Source of the DNA: Blattamonas nauphoetae
Lineage: Eukaryota > Preaxostyla > Oxymonadida
Direction: 5' to 3'
Length of the DNA stretch: 64,000 nt
NCBI GenBank assembly: GCA_033064195.1
Contig: JARBJD010000047.1
Location: 62,001-126,000 of the forward strand
Below the pieces are notes generated by a model that made no database searches, had not been told where the DNA came from, and saw nothing but the letters and a program-made list of their open reading frames with translations. Position 1 is the first letter of the stretch. Every line of letters starts with the position of its first letter. The position numbers and the translations under genes were made by a program. Of the stretch, positions 10,937 to 21,215 are shown in pieces.

Positions 10937-12474
10937 AAGAATTCACTCGTGAATGGCAACTTCGATGGAGTGACAGCATCGAAGAATCTGGAAAACCATC
11001 CACTGCAGACGAACATCACATAACAATATCTGTCCATGTCCCGCCTGAACACCTGAAATAAGTCGAGAATGGCCGCAGCTTGGTGTGACAGAGTGGGAAC
11101 GAAGAGAGCGCAGAATGATGTCGAAGGTAAGATGTGCGGCGAGATGATTTTGTCGTTCTTTTTGAATGAGAACGTCCCATTCGACCAGAAGTTGGGTCGG
11201 ACTGAACTGGGACCATTATACAGGAATGACTGAAATGTATGAACGCCCAAATCAGACCACGGCTTCCCATTGCCCTTTCGAAGAAGAATTCGTTCAAAGA
11301 TCTGCACCCAGGAATGTCCGTTGATCTCGTTCCTGTGGCCAAAGAGAAAGTTGCATGTCTCCGATGTTGAGGTAAGATTCAACGATGATGAAAATTCTTC
11401 CGTCATGTGCTGTTTCATCTCTTTAACAAATTGTTGTATTTCTGGGTGGGTGTATGCTTCTGAATCAAATGTGATGTTGTTTTGGTTTAATTTTATTTTC
11501 GAGAAGAAAGAGAAGCCGTAGTGATAATCAGCGGGAGAATCTGGAGGAGCGATGAGATGTCGTAAATATGCACATAATAAGTGGGAAATGGGATCGACGA
11601 TTTCGTCCGTGAGAGTTCCAGCACTTGAATATTGTGAGTTGACAGAGTGATGTCTGGGATTGCTCTTAGGTGCGAAAAAGAATAAGAAATCGTCCACAAT
11701 CGATGTGATGTGGCGGTGGAATTCGATTGTCGTTCCATTTATCGGTATATCGTGGGGTTTCAGATTCTCGAAGAGTTGAGGCATTAATCCTGTCGCAGCT
11801 ATTGCGGGAGACAATTGTTTGGGCGATTGAGATAAGCCAGCGGTGAAGAAGGAAAGAGATACTGTTCGGAGTGTCTCAGATTGATGGCAGATCAGATTGA
11901 TGAGTGCAGACGTCAGTTTTCTTTGGCAGCGCCACTCTTCAGGGAAGATGGTTTCTATGAGCTCATTGTGTGGCCTGTCGCGATGTTTGATGTGGATTTC
12001 TGCGTATTTCATGAAACGACAAGCATGATTTATTTCATTTGGTGTCAATTTTAGTCCAAAATTGACTTGATCGAAGAGCGAGATACACCCTTGCCTGAGA
12101 TCATCTGTGGTAATCGCATCCAGCAAGACCAATCTCCAATCTGATGTAGTGGAGGCGAGAAGAGCGACCTCGCCATCCTCCAGGTGTGGTTGCTCAGACA
12201 TTGAAACCACATTGATTCGCTTTCGTTTCAGTTTGTTCTGCAGAATTTGTTTTGAGACACGAACGTAGGACTGATCATTGGCAGTACTGGTGACTACATC
12301 AGTTGTAGATGAGATCGAATGTGGATCAAGCGAGGATTCGTCGTTGTCATTGATGGAGCTTTGAATTGTGCTATGAACGTCGTGATTGCCCGAAGTCGAA
12401 CATTGAACACATTGTTTCCGAGGATGTGATTGTGTTGTACTGCGTTTTCTCCCCAATTTGTGTTTGGGAGGCAT
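10937..12474 (-). CDS. N-terminal half of the helical-repeat gene split by the retroelement
   Basis: An open frame of about 510 residues starts at ATG 12474 (MPPKHKLGRKRSTTQ) with a basic, Ser/Thr-rich, disordered N-terminus of about 90 residues. A mostly helical body follows (for example CISLFDQVNFGLKLTPNEIN, SLSFFTAGLSQSPKQ, NGHSWVQIFERILLRKGNGK) and ends DAVTPSKLPFTSEF at the element boundary. The apparent stop at 10933-10935 is made of element bases. The natural continuation is at 6285 downwards (FSLHTQL), in frame across the single AAG target. It belongs to an expanded oxymonad hypothetical family, from memory, with function unknown. Codon use shows no decay in this half, so the insertion is probably not old. 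Confidence 0.72.
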
Positions 12475-12656
12475 TCTGAACGGATCTGCCCTTTGATTCC
12501 ATCGGCTGACGTCACCAAATACTTATTCACAATATCACTTGTTTTTTACCATGAATTTGTCTTGAAAGACTTGAAATGGAGGACAGAGGGAACGGAGTGA
12601 AGGAATCAGCACGAGCGGATAAAGTTAATGAAAATGATTCAAAAAAAAGAAGCAGG

Positions 12657-15600
12657 TTATTGTGCTGGTGCACTTACTTCGATGACATCGGAGCCTCTGT
12701 TGTGGCTCATCACCAGGATCGAAAATCGCGCTCCTGCGAATCCTCTTGTCGACCTGGTCTCCTTGTTCACAGATGCATAGTCAAACGTCCCTGTGAGATC
12801 AGTGAATCCATCCTTCTGGAATTCGCCCTTGTCGTCTTTGTTCTTGCGCATGTATGCCTTCACATAGACTGACGGAAGAGGACGCTTTGCGGTTCTGTCG
12901 CGCACTTGAAGACGGCCTGCTTGCTCAAACACGTCAATCGCCATCGAATGGTCAAACGACGAGACTGTCTTTGTGAGTGTTTCGTATTCCACTGAGATCA
13001 TCACATTTCGGTTTCGGAATTCGGTCGGAATTGCGACTGTTGTTGTTTCGCTGATTTCGTCTCCCTCCTTCGACAGGGGGACTGTCAGGGTGGTCGATGG
13101 GGTCACAGACGAGCATTTCTCGCCTCTGTCTCTGATGAACGGGTTGAGAGAGAACAGCAGTTCAATGTCGACGGGATAGAACTTGACGAGAGCTGTCTCG
13201 TCCTTCCCATTCTGCTGTGTGATCGACACGTCAAATGATTCCTTGTTCAACGAGATGGCAAGTGACGGTGCCTGTTTCTGAGCCGCTCGAAGCTGTTTTT
13301 GGCGTTTGATCTCTCTTCGAGACTCGTCTTCCATCAAAATCATGTCTGTCTCGTCTTCTGTCTCGGTTCTCCGAATTGGCAAGAACGCAGTGTCGATGAT
13401 TTCCAGTTGTCTCTTGAGTTCATCGAACATGTCCCTCCAACGACGCATTTTCACGTGTTCGAATTCAGCAACGACACGACGTGCTTCGGCGAGATGCTGC
13501 GATGGATCATCGCTATAGTCTGTCCACGGCGTCGAAAAGTCGAGGTATCCAGACATGTATGCATATTGAATGGCCATCTCTTCATCCACTCGCCCCTCCT
13601 TCCCAAACGAGCGGGGAATCTGATTGAACATCACTCGAGCCTCGTCCAGACGGTCTTGGAGAATCAGATAGTACGACATGATCAGCTTGTCGTCACTGCA
13701 GAGGAGAGGCTTCGTCGCTGTCGGCGGGAGATGCCCTCGTCCGCGATGAGCAAGGAAGAGAAGATACTGTTTGTATTGCTGTTTGAGGTTGGCATTTGGA
13801 ATCTCCTTTTGCGTCCCAAGACTGAATGTTCTTGGGTTGATCAGCGGGCGATACTCGTACAAATTGAAGGCGTGATTGGCAACGGGGTCGGATGTGTAGA
13901 GAGAACTTTCGATTTTCTGGATTTTGGGAATGTGTCGAGTGAAACCGTTGTGTCGATCGGACAGGAACGCTTCGATCGCTCGGATCGGACCTTCGTGTTT
14001 GAGAGAATAGCTCCAAATGTCTCGATTGTACACGCCCCGTTTTTCAAGAATTGCGATGACTTGCTCGAAGACCTGCTTCTTCTTCAATCTCCAGCAGATA
14101 TCGCTGAGATCCACACCGACACGGAAGAGATTCCCATTGGCCAGGAAGTCCAGAAGCTGGGCATCATCAGCCACTTGCGACAGGTGCGTCCATGAATTGA
14201 GATCCTCTTGCTGGGTGGGATCGTCTGTGGCCTCTTCGACGATGAGCTTTCCATTCTCTTCATCTTCGCGATGACCAATCCCTTTTCCAATCGCAACAAT
14301 CCGTTCTTTTCTCATCACGTGCGCTGGATAATGAGAAAACTCGCCTGGTTCAGGGAAGTAGAACGAATAGCTCAAGATCTCTGACGAGTACTCCTTCACA
14401 CGCCGGTGGAGAGTCTTTGTGTAGAAACCGCCTTTGACGGGCATCGAACCCTGTGGAATCTGGAGTAGAATGTCGAGTTCCAAAGTCGCGCTTGACGTGT
14501 TGCTGAGAATGGTGTCGCAAGTGTACGCTTTTCTGGGATGGAGGTTGGCTGGAGAAACGTACTTTCTGCTGCGCTGTCCAAACTCGTCGACGAAGGTGGT
14601 GTCGGCTGGATCAACCACGAATTCCTGAACAATCAAACTTGTCAGTCTGTTTCTGGCTTCAGAAGGTTCGGCTTCCTGTGCCTGGGCCTCCTTCACGAAG
14701 AACAGACCTGGCACATGTCCTTCCACGATTCCACTGAGCCCCCCATCTCCAGCGACAACATTCAGGGAGAGTCTGGAGTTGCTTCGTTCGCTCAAATCCG
14801 AGACCGCCAGAGCACACGCCGCTTCAGTAAACGTCTTGTGGCAATCCAAAATGTTGGGAGAGGCGAACGGAGGTCGTTTTGGGGTTGGTGAGGATCTTCG
14901 ACCGAGAGCAGCGTCTTCAAGGAGGAAGAACGCGTAGTCACACCAAAAGCGATTCCACGAGATGAGATTGTGACCAGCCCCATTCTCTTCATAATACTCG
15001 CATTCTCTGTATTCTTTGGTGTCGTCTGCTTGCCTGAACGGCACTTGCAGTTGCTTTTGCTTCTGATGCTCGGGTGGGGCACGCGTTGAACTTCGAGTTG
15101 GAGCCCCGAATGGAATGATACCCATATCGTGCATTCTGGGACCTCCACCTGGCATTTGTGGGGGCATTCGTGAGGGCATTTGCGGGGGCATTTGTGGGGA
15201 AGAAGTTCCGAATCCTCCAATTTGTGTTGAATGTCCGAATCCGCCACCTGATCCAAACCCGCTTTGTGGGGGATTTTGAGCAGCCATCATTGGAGGAGGA
15301 GGCATCCTTGGAACTGAAGGACGGCCGATCATTTGAGGAGGAGCCATCATTTGAGGTGGTGGACTGCCGAACATTTGATGTGAATGATAGCCGGCCATCG
15401 CGAATTGTGGTGCGGATGTAGGCATGATATATATGTCACCACTTGGAGCACCGAAACCACCACCTGTAGTACCGAAACTACGACTTTGAGCACCAATACG
15501 GGCTTCGTCACTGTCTCTATCTTCGTCAAAGGATTCGGACATGATATCGTCAACATCGGGAGGTGCATGAGGCGAGTGAGAACGGTCGTCCTTCGGAGTG

Positions 15601-18600
15601 GACCCTGCATCGCCTCCGAGGCCCGCTTTCAGTGCAATCTCAAACAGTTTGGCATCGTGCTCCTTGTTTTCTGGGCGACTTGCCACTCGATGTTTGACTG
15701 TGAGGAGGAAATTGAGTGCGTATGATTGTGCTTGTTCGGTTTTCACGGGATCTTTCGTTCCGATGAGGATGCTGACGAGCATTTCAACGACGAGAATCTG
15801 TTCCAAGGCATTCAGTTCAGCGAAGACATTCGGTTTGATGAGGCTGAGGAGCTGGCTCTCGGTCGCACTTCCCGTGACGAAGTAATCGATGATTCGCTTC
15901 TCCTTCTTGTTCTTCAGCAATGGAGCGATTGACAATGCAAACAGAGCTGGTGCTTTGTGGAAGAAAAACAGGTTTGTTTCGTGGCATGGCATCTGCGAGT
16001 ATCTCTTCACTTTCTCGGATTCAGTGAGTCCTCCCAGTTGTCCATACAGCTCTTCAAATTTCTTGAGACGAGCGAATTGTGTTGAGCTGCTCTCCGCTCC
16101 AAAGATGCTGACCATCAGATGGAACAATCCTCGCATCGATGCAAACTGGCTATGTTTGACGGCACTCATGTCTCCGATCTGGATCGATCGCTTTCCAATC
16201 ATTGTGTAAGACGGATGCGGAAGGGTCGAGGCTGTCGGAGGAGGCCAATTGTCGAAGGCTGACTGTGGGAGAATGAGCGATGCTGTGTTCGTCTCCACAA
16301 AATGTTTGAGTCCATCAAACGGCTGCATCATTCGAACTTCTGTCCTGTTTGTGTCGTCAGCGTCGGATGGCTGAGGAGGCAGCGTGAGGGTGAGTCTTCG
16401 GCAGAGTGTTCGATCTTCATCAGTGACAATCACAGTACACACAGTGCGTCCACCCAGTTCGTCCTTCCCTGCCAGAAGAATCTCAGCGTGGGGACCAACT
16501 TGAACTGGTATGTTGGGCTTGACTAATGAAGCAGTCTTCATCCAATCGAGAGTGCCCTCGTCGGTTGTCCTGAATCGATCATGCTCGCCTGATCCGCCAT
16601 GTCGCTTGCTTGACTTCATCGTTTTCGAGGTCTGCCCCGCACTGCTGTCATCTGGTCTTGAATCGCTGAATCGTTCTTTATCCCGCACCTTTGCGTCCTT
16701 CCGTCTGGTTTCGCCATTCACAACAGGATTGATCAGAATCGATGGAGCATCGAGAGTTGTTCCAAGTTTGTGTGGCTGGGCTCGTCTGTTCAGAACGTAC
16801 AGCTGTTCGGTTCCAAGTCGTTTGTTGGAATTGAATTGGGAGATGGAATTCGGGAGGATTTGGACGCTGTCTTCAACGCGGTTTGAGAGCGCCAAATTCG
16901 TTTGAGCATCAAAGACAGGCTGGAAGGAGCTGAGAAAGACGTGAACACGCGTGGACGGGGTTGTATTCAACAGACGAATCTTCACATCTCCGTCTTCAGT
17001 TTGTGATACTCTTTCGATTGCGGTGGCACTTCGTCGACAGACTCCGATCTTGTTCCGTCCGATGACTGTCGTGCCTCTCAGCTGCTGCGTGGATCGGATG
17101 ACGCTGACACGGACGGTCGATCCGGATGTCCAGTTGAAGAGAGTGTAGTCACCCGCAGGCGCTCTTCCCGAAATGATGACTAGCCCGTTCTTGACTGTCA
17201 GGAACTGTGAACAGTTGGCGAGAGGTGTCCAGTCACGCGTCATGGACAGCAGGAACAGCTTGTCGCTGTCACATTCTCGGACAGGAAGGGCAATTGGGGT
17301 GTCGGCTCCTTCGACTGTCACGATTTGGTCGGGACTGTCTTCCTCAACATCTTGCCCTCCTCCCTGCTCGTCACAATCAACACTGAACTTGAACGTGCTC
17401 TTCTTCGTCCCTGTGTTGAGGGTCGCTGAGAATTGAGCGATTTCCGATAATTGTCCCAACACAATCTCGCCATTGGCATCTGTCGCCAATCGCTCTGTAA
17501 GAACACCTTGCATTGAGTATTCTCTAAAATCAAACGAAAAATCGACAGCATGCGAGCTAATGGCTTCACCCGCCTTGCCGTTCACTTTCAGAACATACCC
17601 TCGCTCGGAGCAGTGTTGGAGCTCACAGCACACCAGTCCGAACGAGGAGTTGATCTGGTTCACGTGGAAGGACCGAGATGCCGACACATCTTGTGGGCGG
17701 TTGAGGTCAGACACGATCCGAACACGACCCTGAACCTCAACGGCGAATGTTGCGAGGTTGTCGCCAATCATGACTTCCAGACATGTCAGTTCATTGTCCA
17801 CAAACACGACATCGTCAAATTGTTTGATTGTCGGGATTCCGTCCAAGTCTGTGGCTTTCACTGTCACAATCACGTTTTCCACCAACGACACGGACGACGG
17901 GGTGTTGTTGCAGTGGAGGCTGGGGCGAAGCAGAACATGAGCTGTCTTGAACTGAATCAGCTCTTCTCGATCCACAAAGATTTGGCAGGAAAACGAGTAG
18001 TTTTCAGAGAGATGGTCGAAGTCCTTCAGAGCACAGAGACCTGTCGTGGTGTCGCTGAGAATAATCTGTTTGCTGGTCCTTCCACTGCGCGTTGAGAATG
18101 GGATGAGGATTTCGTCAGGCTGGAGATCGGCGATCACATCGTCCGCCGCAGTCCGCGTGTATTTCACTCCATCAACCCAAACAGCCGCTCGCTCTTTCGA
18201 GACAACCACGTTCTTCTCATTCAACACAAGCAAAGCTTGCCCGTTCACTGTTGGCCGTTCCAAGAAGCGCAGAGTCCCTTTCTTGATGAGCGCGCGGCTT
18301 GTCTGCCCTCCTCCCACGACATCCACGATGAAGACACCACAGCGTCCATTCAGTTCTTCCAACGGAAGCTTCTCGACATGCTGGACGATGGGGGCGATGG
18401 ACGAGAAATCCATTTCCTGTTCAAATGAGGGGGAGAGTCCATCCAAATCCATGTTGAGTGGGATTTGTTGCTTTTCTTTGGTGAAATAATGACGCGTGTT
18501 CATCTCGTACACTTTCATTTGCAGTTTCTTCACATTCTTCACGCTGATTTCCAGCAAGATTGGATCGTCGGAGTCGATGACAGTTTTATTCCAATCAACG

Positions 18601-19934
18601 AAATTGAGATCAATTCGATCCTGCAATTCAGCTATCTGTTGGTTCTCGTCAGATGTGAGCGAAATCCCGTCGAGTTGTCCTTTCAGCGCTCTCGCCTCAA
18701 TGAACACACTCCGCAGTTGTCGTCTGTTCAGATATGAGCTGTATTCTTCAACATTCGCTCCCGATCCGAGAAAATGGAGAAGATAATTGTGGATCAGCTG
18801 ATCTGGCATGATAGATTCCATATTTTGGTTGATGTGGATGGCACTCTTCGACACGATTGATCTGTCCATGCTGAACTGACCGTCTGATGAACCACCGAAG
18901 CCAAAACCATAATCCATCCGAAAGAATGAAACGCCTTGTTGAGGAATCTTGATATATTCATGAAATCGATCCTTGTTTGGGCTGTGTTGTTTCCAGTCAA
19001 AGTCGAGACACGAGTGCATGAGGGCTAGTTTGATGTCTGTCTGTCCAACCGACAATGTCAATGCAAAGGACCAGAGTTTTGTGTAATATTCAGCTTGGGC
19101 TTCGAAATCTCGATCGATATCAAGCTCTGAGGTCGGGACAAGTCGTTGAAGATATTTTGTGACGAAATGAGAGTCTTGACGGAGTTGCGGAAATTCTTCG
19201 AGAAGAGCTTCCATTTGGGTTAAGGTAAGGGAAATCCGAATTTGGTCAAATTGTTTGTGTTTGTTGTAGACACGCCGAACAAAAGGCATGGTGAGTGGAT
19301 GGGTGGCTGAGGGGAGGCTATTAAGCATGCGCTCCACATCACGGTCATTATCAGTCATTTGAAAATGTTTGAATTGGCCCAGTGGAGAGAGATATTCTTC
19401 TGGTTGTGAATTGGTTTTGTTTTTCAGATAGTTGGAGAGTGACAATTTTTCTTGATTTAAGACTGATGCCAATTGCTCTCCATTCTGCACTCGTCGAGAT
19501 CCGCCAATTATTTGTCTTTGGTGATTAAAGCGCATTTGGAGAAGATCGTCTCTGATGTATTGAATTGTTTTTCTTTTGTTTTGTTCAGAATCACCATCAA
19601 ACGACATAAGCCTCCGGCGCAAGTTGAGAAGACGATAAGCGGATTGTCTGGAATTGCGTAAGTCTGCGAGCTCTCTCATTAATGATCTTTCCCTCGTAGT
19701 TTCCACATTTGGGGAAAGAAGTTGTTCATGAAGGATCGCATAATAGAGGAATTGCTCGGAGCTTGGTGTCAGTTGTTCGAGTGATTTCAAGCGTTCGTTA
19801 GCATCGTCAGCAAAGACAAATGCTTCCAAGAAGCTTTGTTCAATATCTTCTTGCATGAAATTGATCGACACATTATCGTTTCTTTGGGACGTGTTTGATG
19901 GTGATTGTCTATATGTTGTTGTAGACTCGATCAT
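12657..19934 (-). CDS. Very large single-exon protein (2,425 aa), macroglobulin-like C-terminus suspected
   Basis: One uninterrupted frame runs from ATG 19934 (MIESTTTYRQSPSNTSQ) to TAA at 12657. There is no signal peptide, so it is probably cytosolic. The first 500 residues are helical. A middle part is beta-rich, with many short Val/Thr strands that read like repeated immunoglobulin- or macroglobulin-type domains. A Gly/Pro/Met-rich disordered stretch follows (about residues 1455-1620, DNA 15060-15570). The last part is well ordered and ends with SVYVKAYMRKNKDDKGEF and GFTDLTGTFDYASVN. I recall similar tails in very large protist proteins with alpha-2-macroglobulin-like annotation, but cannot verify this. 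No thioester motif or protease site was recognised. GTAAGT at the penultimate codons could be a donor for a hidden last exon. Confidence 0.85.
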   Translation of the reverse strand: MIESTTTYRQSPSNTSQRNDNVSINFMQEDIEQSFLEAFVFADDANERLKSLEQLTPSSEQFLYYAILHEQLLSPNVETTRERSLMRELADLRNSRQSAYRLLNLRRRLMSFDGDSEQNKRKTIQYIRDDLLQMRFNHQRQIIGGSRRVQNGEQLASVLNQEKLSLSNYLKNKTNSQPEEYLSPLGQFKHFQMTDNDRDVERMLNSLPSATHPLTMPFVRRVYNKHKQFDQIRISLTLTQMEALLEEFPQLRQDSHFVTKYLQRLVPTSELDIDRDFEAQAEYYTKLWSFALTLSVGQTDIKLALMHSCLDFDWKQHSPNKDRFHEYIKIPQQGVSFFRMDYGFGFGGSSDGQFSMDRSIVSKSAIHINQNMESIMPDQLIHNYLLHFLGSGANVEEYSSYLNRRQLRSVFIEARALKGQLDGISLTSDENQQIAELQDRIDLNFVDWNKTVIDSDDPILLEISVKNVKKLQMKVYEMNTRHYFTKEKQQIPLNMDLDGLSPSFEQEMDFSSIAPIVQHVEKLPLEELNGRCGVFIVDVVGGGQTSRALIKKGTLRFLERPTVNGQALLVLNEKNVVVSKERAAVWVDGVKYTRTAADDVIADLQPDEILIPFSTRSGRTSKQIILSDTTTGLCALKDFDHLSENYSFSCQIFVDREELIQFKTAHVLLRPSLHCNNTPSSVSLVENVIVTVKATDLDGIPTIKQFDDVVFVDNELTCLEVMIGDNLATFAVEVQGRVRIVSDLNRPQDVSASRSFHVNQINSSFGLVCCELQHCSERGYVLKVNGKAGEAISSHAVDFSFDFREYSMQGVLTERLATDANGEIVLGQLSEIAQFSATLNTGTKKSTFKFSVDCDEQGGGQDVEEDSPDQIVTVEGADTPIALPVRECDSDKLFLLSMTRDWTPLANCSQFLTVKNGLVIISGRAPAGDYTLFNWTSGSTVRVSVIRSTQQLRGTTVIGRNKIGVCRRSATAIERVSQTEDGDVKIRLLNTTPSTRVHVFLSSFQPVFDAQTNLALSNRVEDSVQILPNSISQFNSNKRLGTEQLYVLNRRAQPHKLGTTLDAPSILINPVVNGETRRKDAKVRDKERFSDSRPDDSSAGQTSKTMKSSKRHGGSGEHDRFRTTDEGTLDWMKTASLVKPNIPVQVGPHAEILLAGKDELGGRTVCTVIVTDEDRTLCRRLTLTLPPQPSDADDTNRTEVRMMQPFDGLKHFVETNTASLILPQSAFDNWPPPTASTLPHPSYTMIGKRSIQIGDMSAVKHSQFASMRGLFHLMVSIFGAESSSTQFARLKKFEELYGQLGGLTESEKVKRYSQMPCHETNLFFFHKAPALFALSIAPLLKNKKEKRIIDYFVTGSATESQLLSLIKPNVFAELNALEQILVVEMLVSILIGTKDPVKTEQAQSYALNFLLTVKHRVASRPENKEHDAKLFEIALKAGLGGDAGSTPKDDRSHSPHAPPDVDDIMSESFDEDRDSDEARIGAQSRSFGTTGGGFGAPSGDIYIMPTSAPQFAMAGYHSHQMFGSPPPQMMAPPQMIGRPSVPRMPPPPMMAAQNPPQSGFGSGGGFGHSTQIGGFGTSSPQMPPQMPSRMPPQMPGGGPRMHDMGIIPFGAPTRSSTRAPPEHQKQKQLQVPFRQADDTKEYRECEYYEENGAGHNLISWNRFWCDYAFFLLEDAALGRRSSPTPKRPPFASPNILDCHKTFTEAACALAVSDLSERSNSRLSLNVVAGDGGLSGIVEGHVPGLFFVKEAQAQEAEPSEARNRLTSLIVQEFVVDPADTTFVDEFGQRSRKYVSPANLHPRKAYTCDTILSNTSSATLELDILLQIPQGSMPVKGGFYTKTLHRRVKEYSSEILSYSFYFPEPGEFSHYPAHVMRKERIVAIGKGIGHREDEENGKLIVEEATDDPTQQEDLNSWTHLSQVADDAQLLDFLANGNLFRVGVDLSDICWRLKKKQVFEQVIAILEKRGVYNRDIWSYSLKHEGPIRAIEAFLSDRHNGFTRHIPKIQKIESSLYTSDPVANHAFNLYEYRPLINPRTFSLGTQKEIPNANLKQQYKQYLLFLAHRGRGHLPPTATKPLLCSDDKLIMSYYLILQDRLDEARVMFNQIPRSFGKEGRVDEEMAIQYAYMSGYLDFSTPWTDYSDDPSQHLAEARRVVAEFEHVKMRRWRDMFDELKRQLEIIDTAFLPIRRTETEDETDMILMEDESRREIKRQKQLRAAQKQAPSLAISLNKESFDVSITQQNGKDETALVKFYPVDIELLFSLNPFIRDRGEKCSSVTPSTTLTVPLSKEGDEISETTTVAIPTEFRNRNVMISVEYETLTKTVSSFDHSMAIDVFEQAGRLQVRDRTAKRPLPSVYVKAYMRKNKDDKGEFQKDGFTDLTGTFDYASVNKETRSTRGFAGARFSILVMSHNRGSDVIEVSAPAQ

Positions 19935-20409
19935 TTTATGCTTTTCTTCAGAGAAACGCGTTTCTCATCTCGATAGTGACACAAGTATGAAGTAGCTGAT
20001 GAAATGACGTGATCTCGATCATGTTTGTTCGTTTCGAAAAGGGTTGGGACCAACGTCCATACTGAGGTTACATGGCTCAGGGAATTTGGAACTTTGTTTG
20101 AAACTTGTTGATACTCTGTTTATTCTTAAATTGATTGATCTCCTCTTTCCACCATCACATCCTGTTACGAGACCGAGTCACGTCATCCACAATCTACAGT
20201 TCAATATCGTTGTCAGCACGCTCTGCAAAATTCTATCTCATTGAAACGACCATTTCCGTCGGGTTGACAGTCGAACGCAGATTCCAACGCGAGATCAACA
20301 TCTGATGACCAGTCCTCCTCACGGACGATTCTCAACATCTCGACGACTATTATGGTCTAGTGGTGACATGACACGAATCGAAGCTGGAAGAAAGGTTCGC
20401 AATTTTTCT
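19935..20409. other. Intergenic stretch with a small duplicated fragment
   Basis: No gene is supported here. About 20055-20095 (plus) resembles the reverse of about 20410-20455 (shared CAGGGAATTTGGAACTTT), a broken piece of the membrane-protein-like repeat next door. The rest shows nothing recognisable. Confidence 0.4.
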
Positions 20410-20704
20410 TGTCATCTTGCAGGAAAGTTCCAAATTCCCTGAATTGTGTAACCTCAGTAACAAACTTGTCATTTTCAAAATAAAGCTCCAATGTGTAGAT
20501 GATGGCAGAACGACATGCAAAGAGCTGGAAACGCGAGACAATAATTGAGGAAACAGTCGACATACTTGAAACAGGAGTCCAATGAAGAGCCCGAACGAGA
20601 TTAACGTCTGTTGAGATTCAAGATGGTGACGAAGAAAGAGAAGAGACAATTCCCACAACGACAGGCTGGGTGACAACAACCAAAAATGACGCTTCCGATT
20701 GTTA
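20410..20704 (-). repeat. Duplicated membrane-protein-like gene fragment (copy of 28296-28565)
   Basis: On the minus strand this matches 28296-28565 closely over about 250 bp, and in both places it lies just downstream of a SPRY copy. One frame reads a hydrophobic segment (VSSIIVSRFQLFACRSAIIY then TLELYFENDKFV), suggesting the end of a multi-pass membrane protein, but stops interrupt it. It is a passenger in the duplicated SPRY block. Function unknown. Confidence 0.6.
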
Positions 20705-21179
20705 TAGTACCCGGACAAACCCGTTAGAGCGGATAAACCCGTTAACCCTTCCAAAGGGACGAAACAGTCTCCCCTCTTCATCTTAATTCTCCTTCCACTT
20801 CACATTCATGCATTTCCTCATTTTTTTTAAAACTAGAGTTCTTCATGAAAGAATGATTGTGAAATGCAAAGCGAAAAGTGAACGTTGTTTTTTGAACGAA
20901 GTTGAACAAATCTATTTCCGAGAACTAGAGGGATCATGTGTTGCGAGTCGAGCTTTTCATGGTCAGAATAACTTGCGCTGTGTCGTCGTTGGCATTTCAT
21001 CCATTTGAATTGACCCATTGTCTTTGATCCAATCTCTGAAAGAGTCACAATTCCTTCCAGAATTCTCACTAGGGTTTTCTTACAGGTACAACTGATGAGT
21101 CGTGTGAAAGAGATGATATATGTGAAATGGGGGATGTTTTAACGGGTTTATCGGAGTTAACGGGTTTATCCGACCACTA
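20705..21179. mobile_element. PIF/Harbinger-like MITE, 475 bp
   Basis: The ends are imperfect inverted repeats beginning TAGT and sharing CCGGA/CCGGATAAACCCGTTA-type words; a GATAAACCCGTTA word is repeated in tandem at each end. A TTA target duplication flanks the element (20702-20704 and 21180-21182), typical of Harbinger MITEs. The paralogous block at about 28300-28325 has the undisturbed site (TTGTTAGAGCC), which shows the empty target directly. There is no coding capacity. Confidence 0.78.
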
Positions 21180-21215
21180 TTAGAGCCTTTCCAAGGATGG
21201 CAAAAACGAGAGCGA

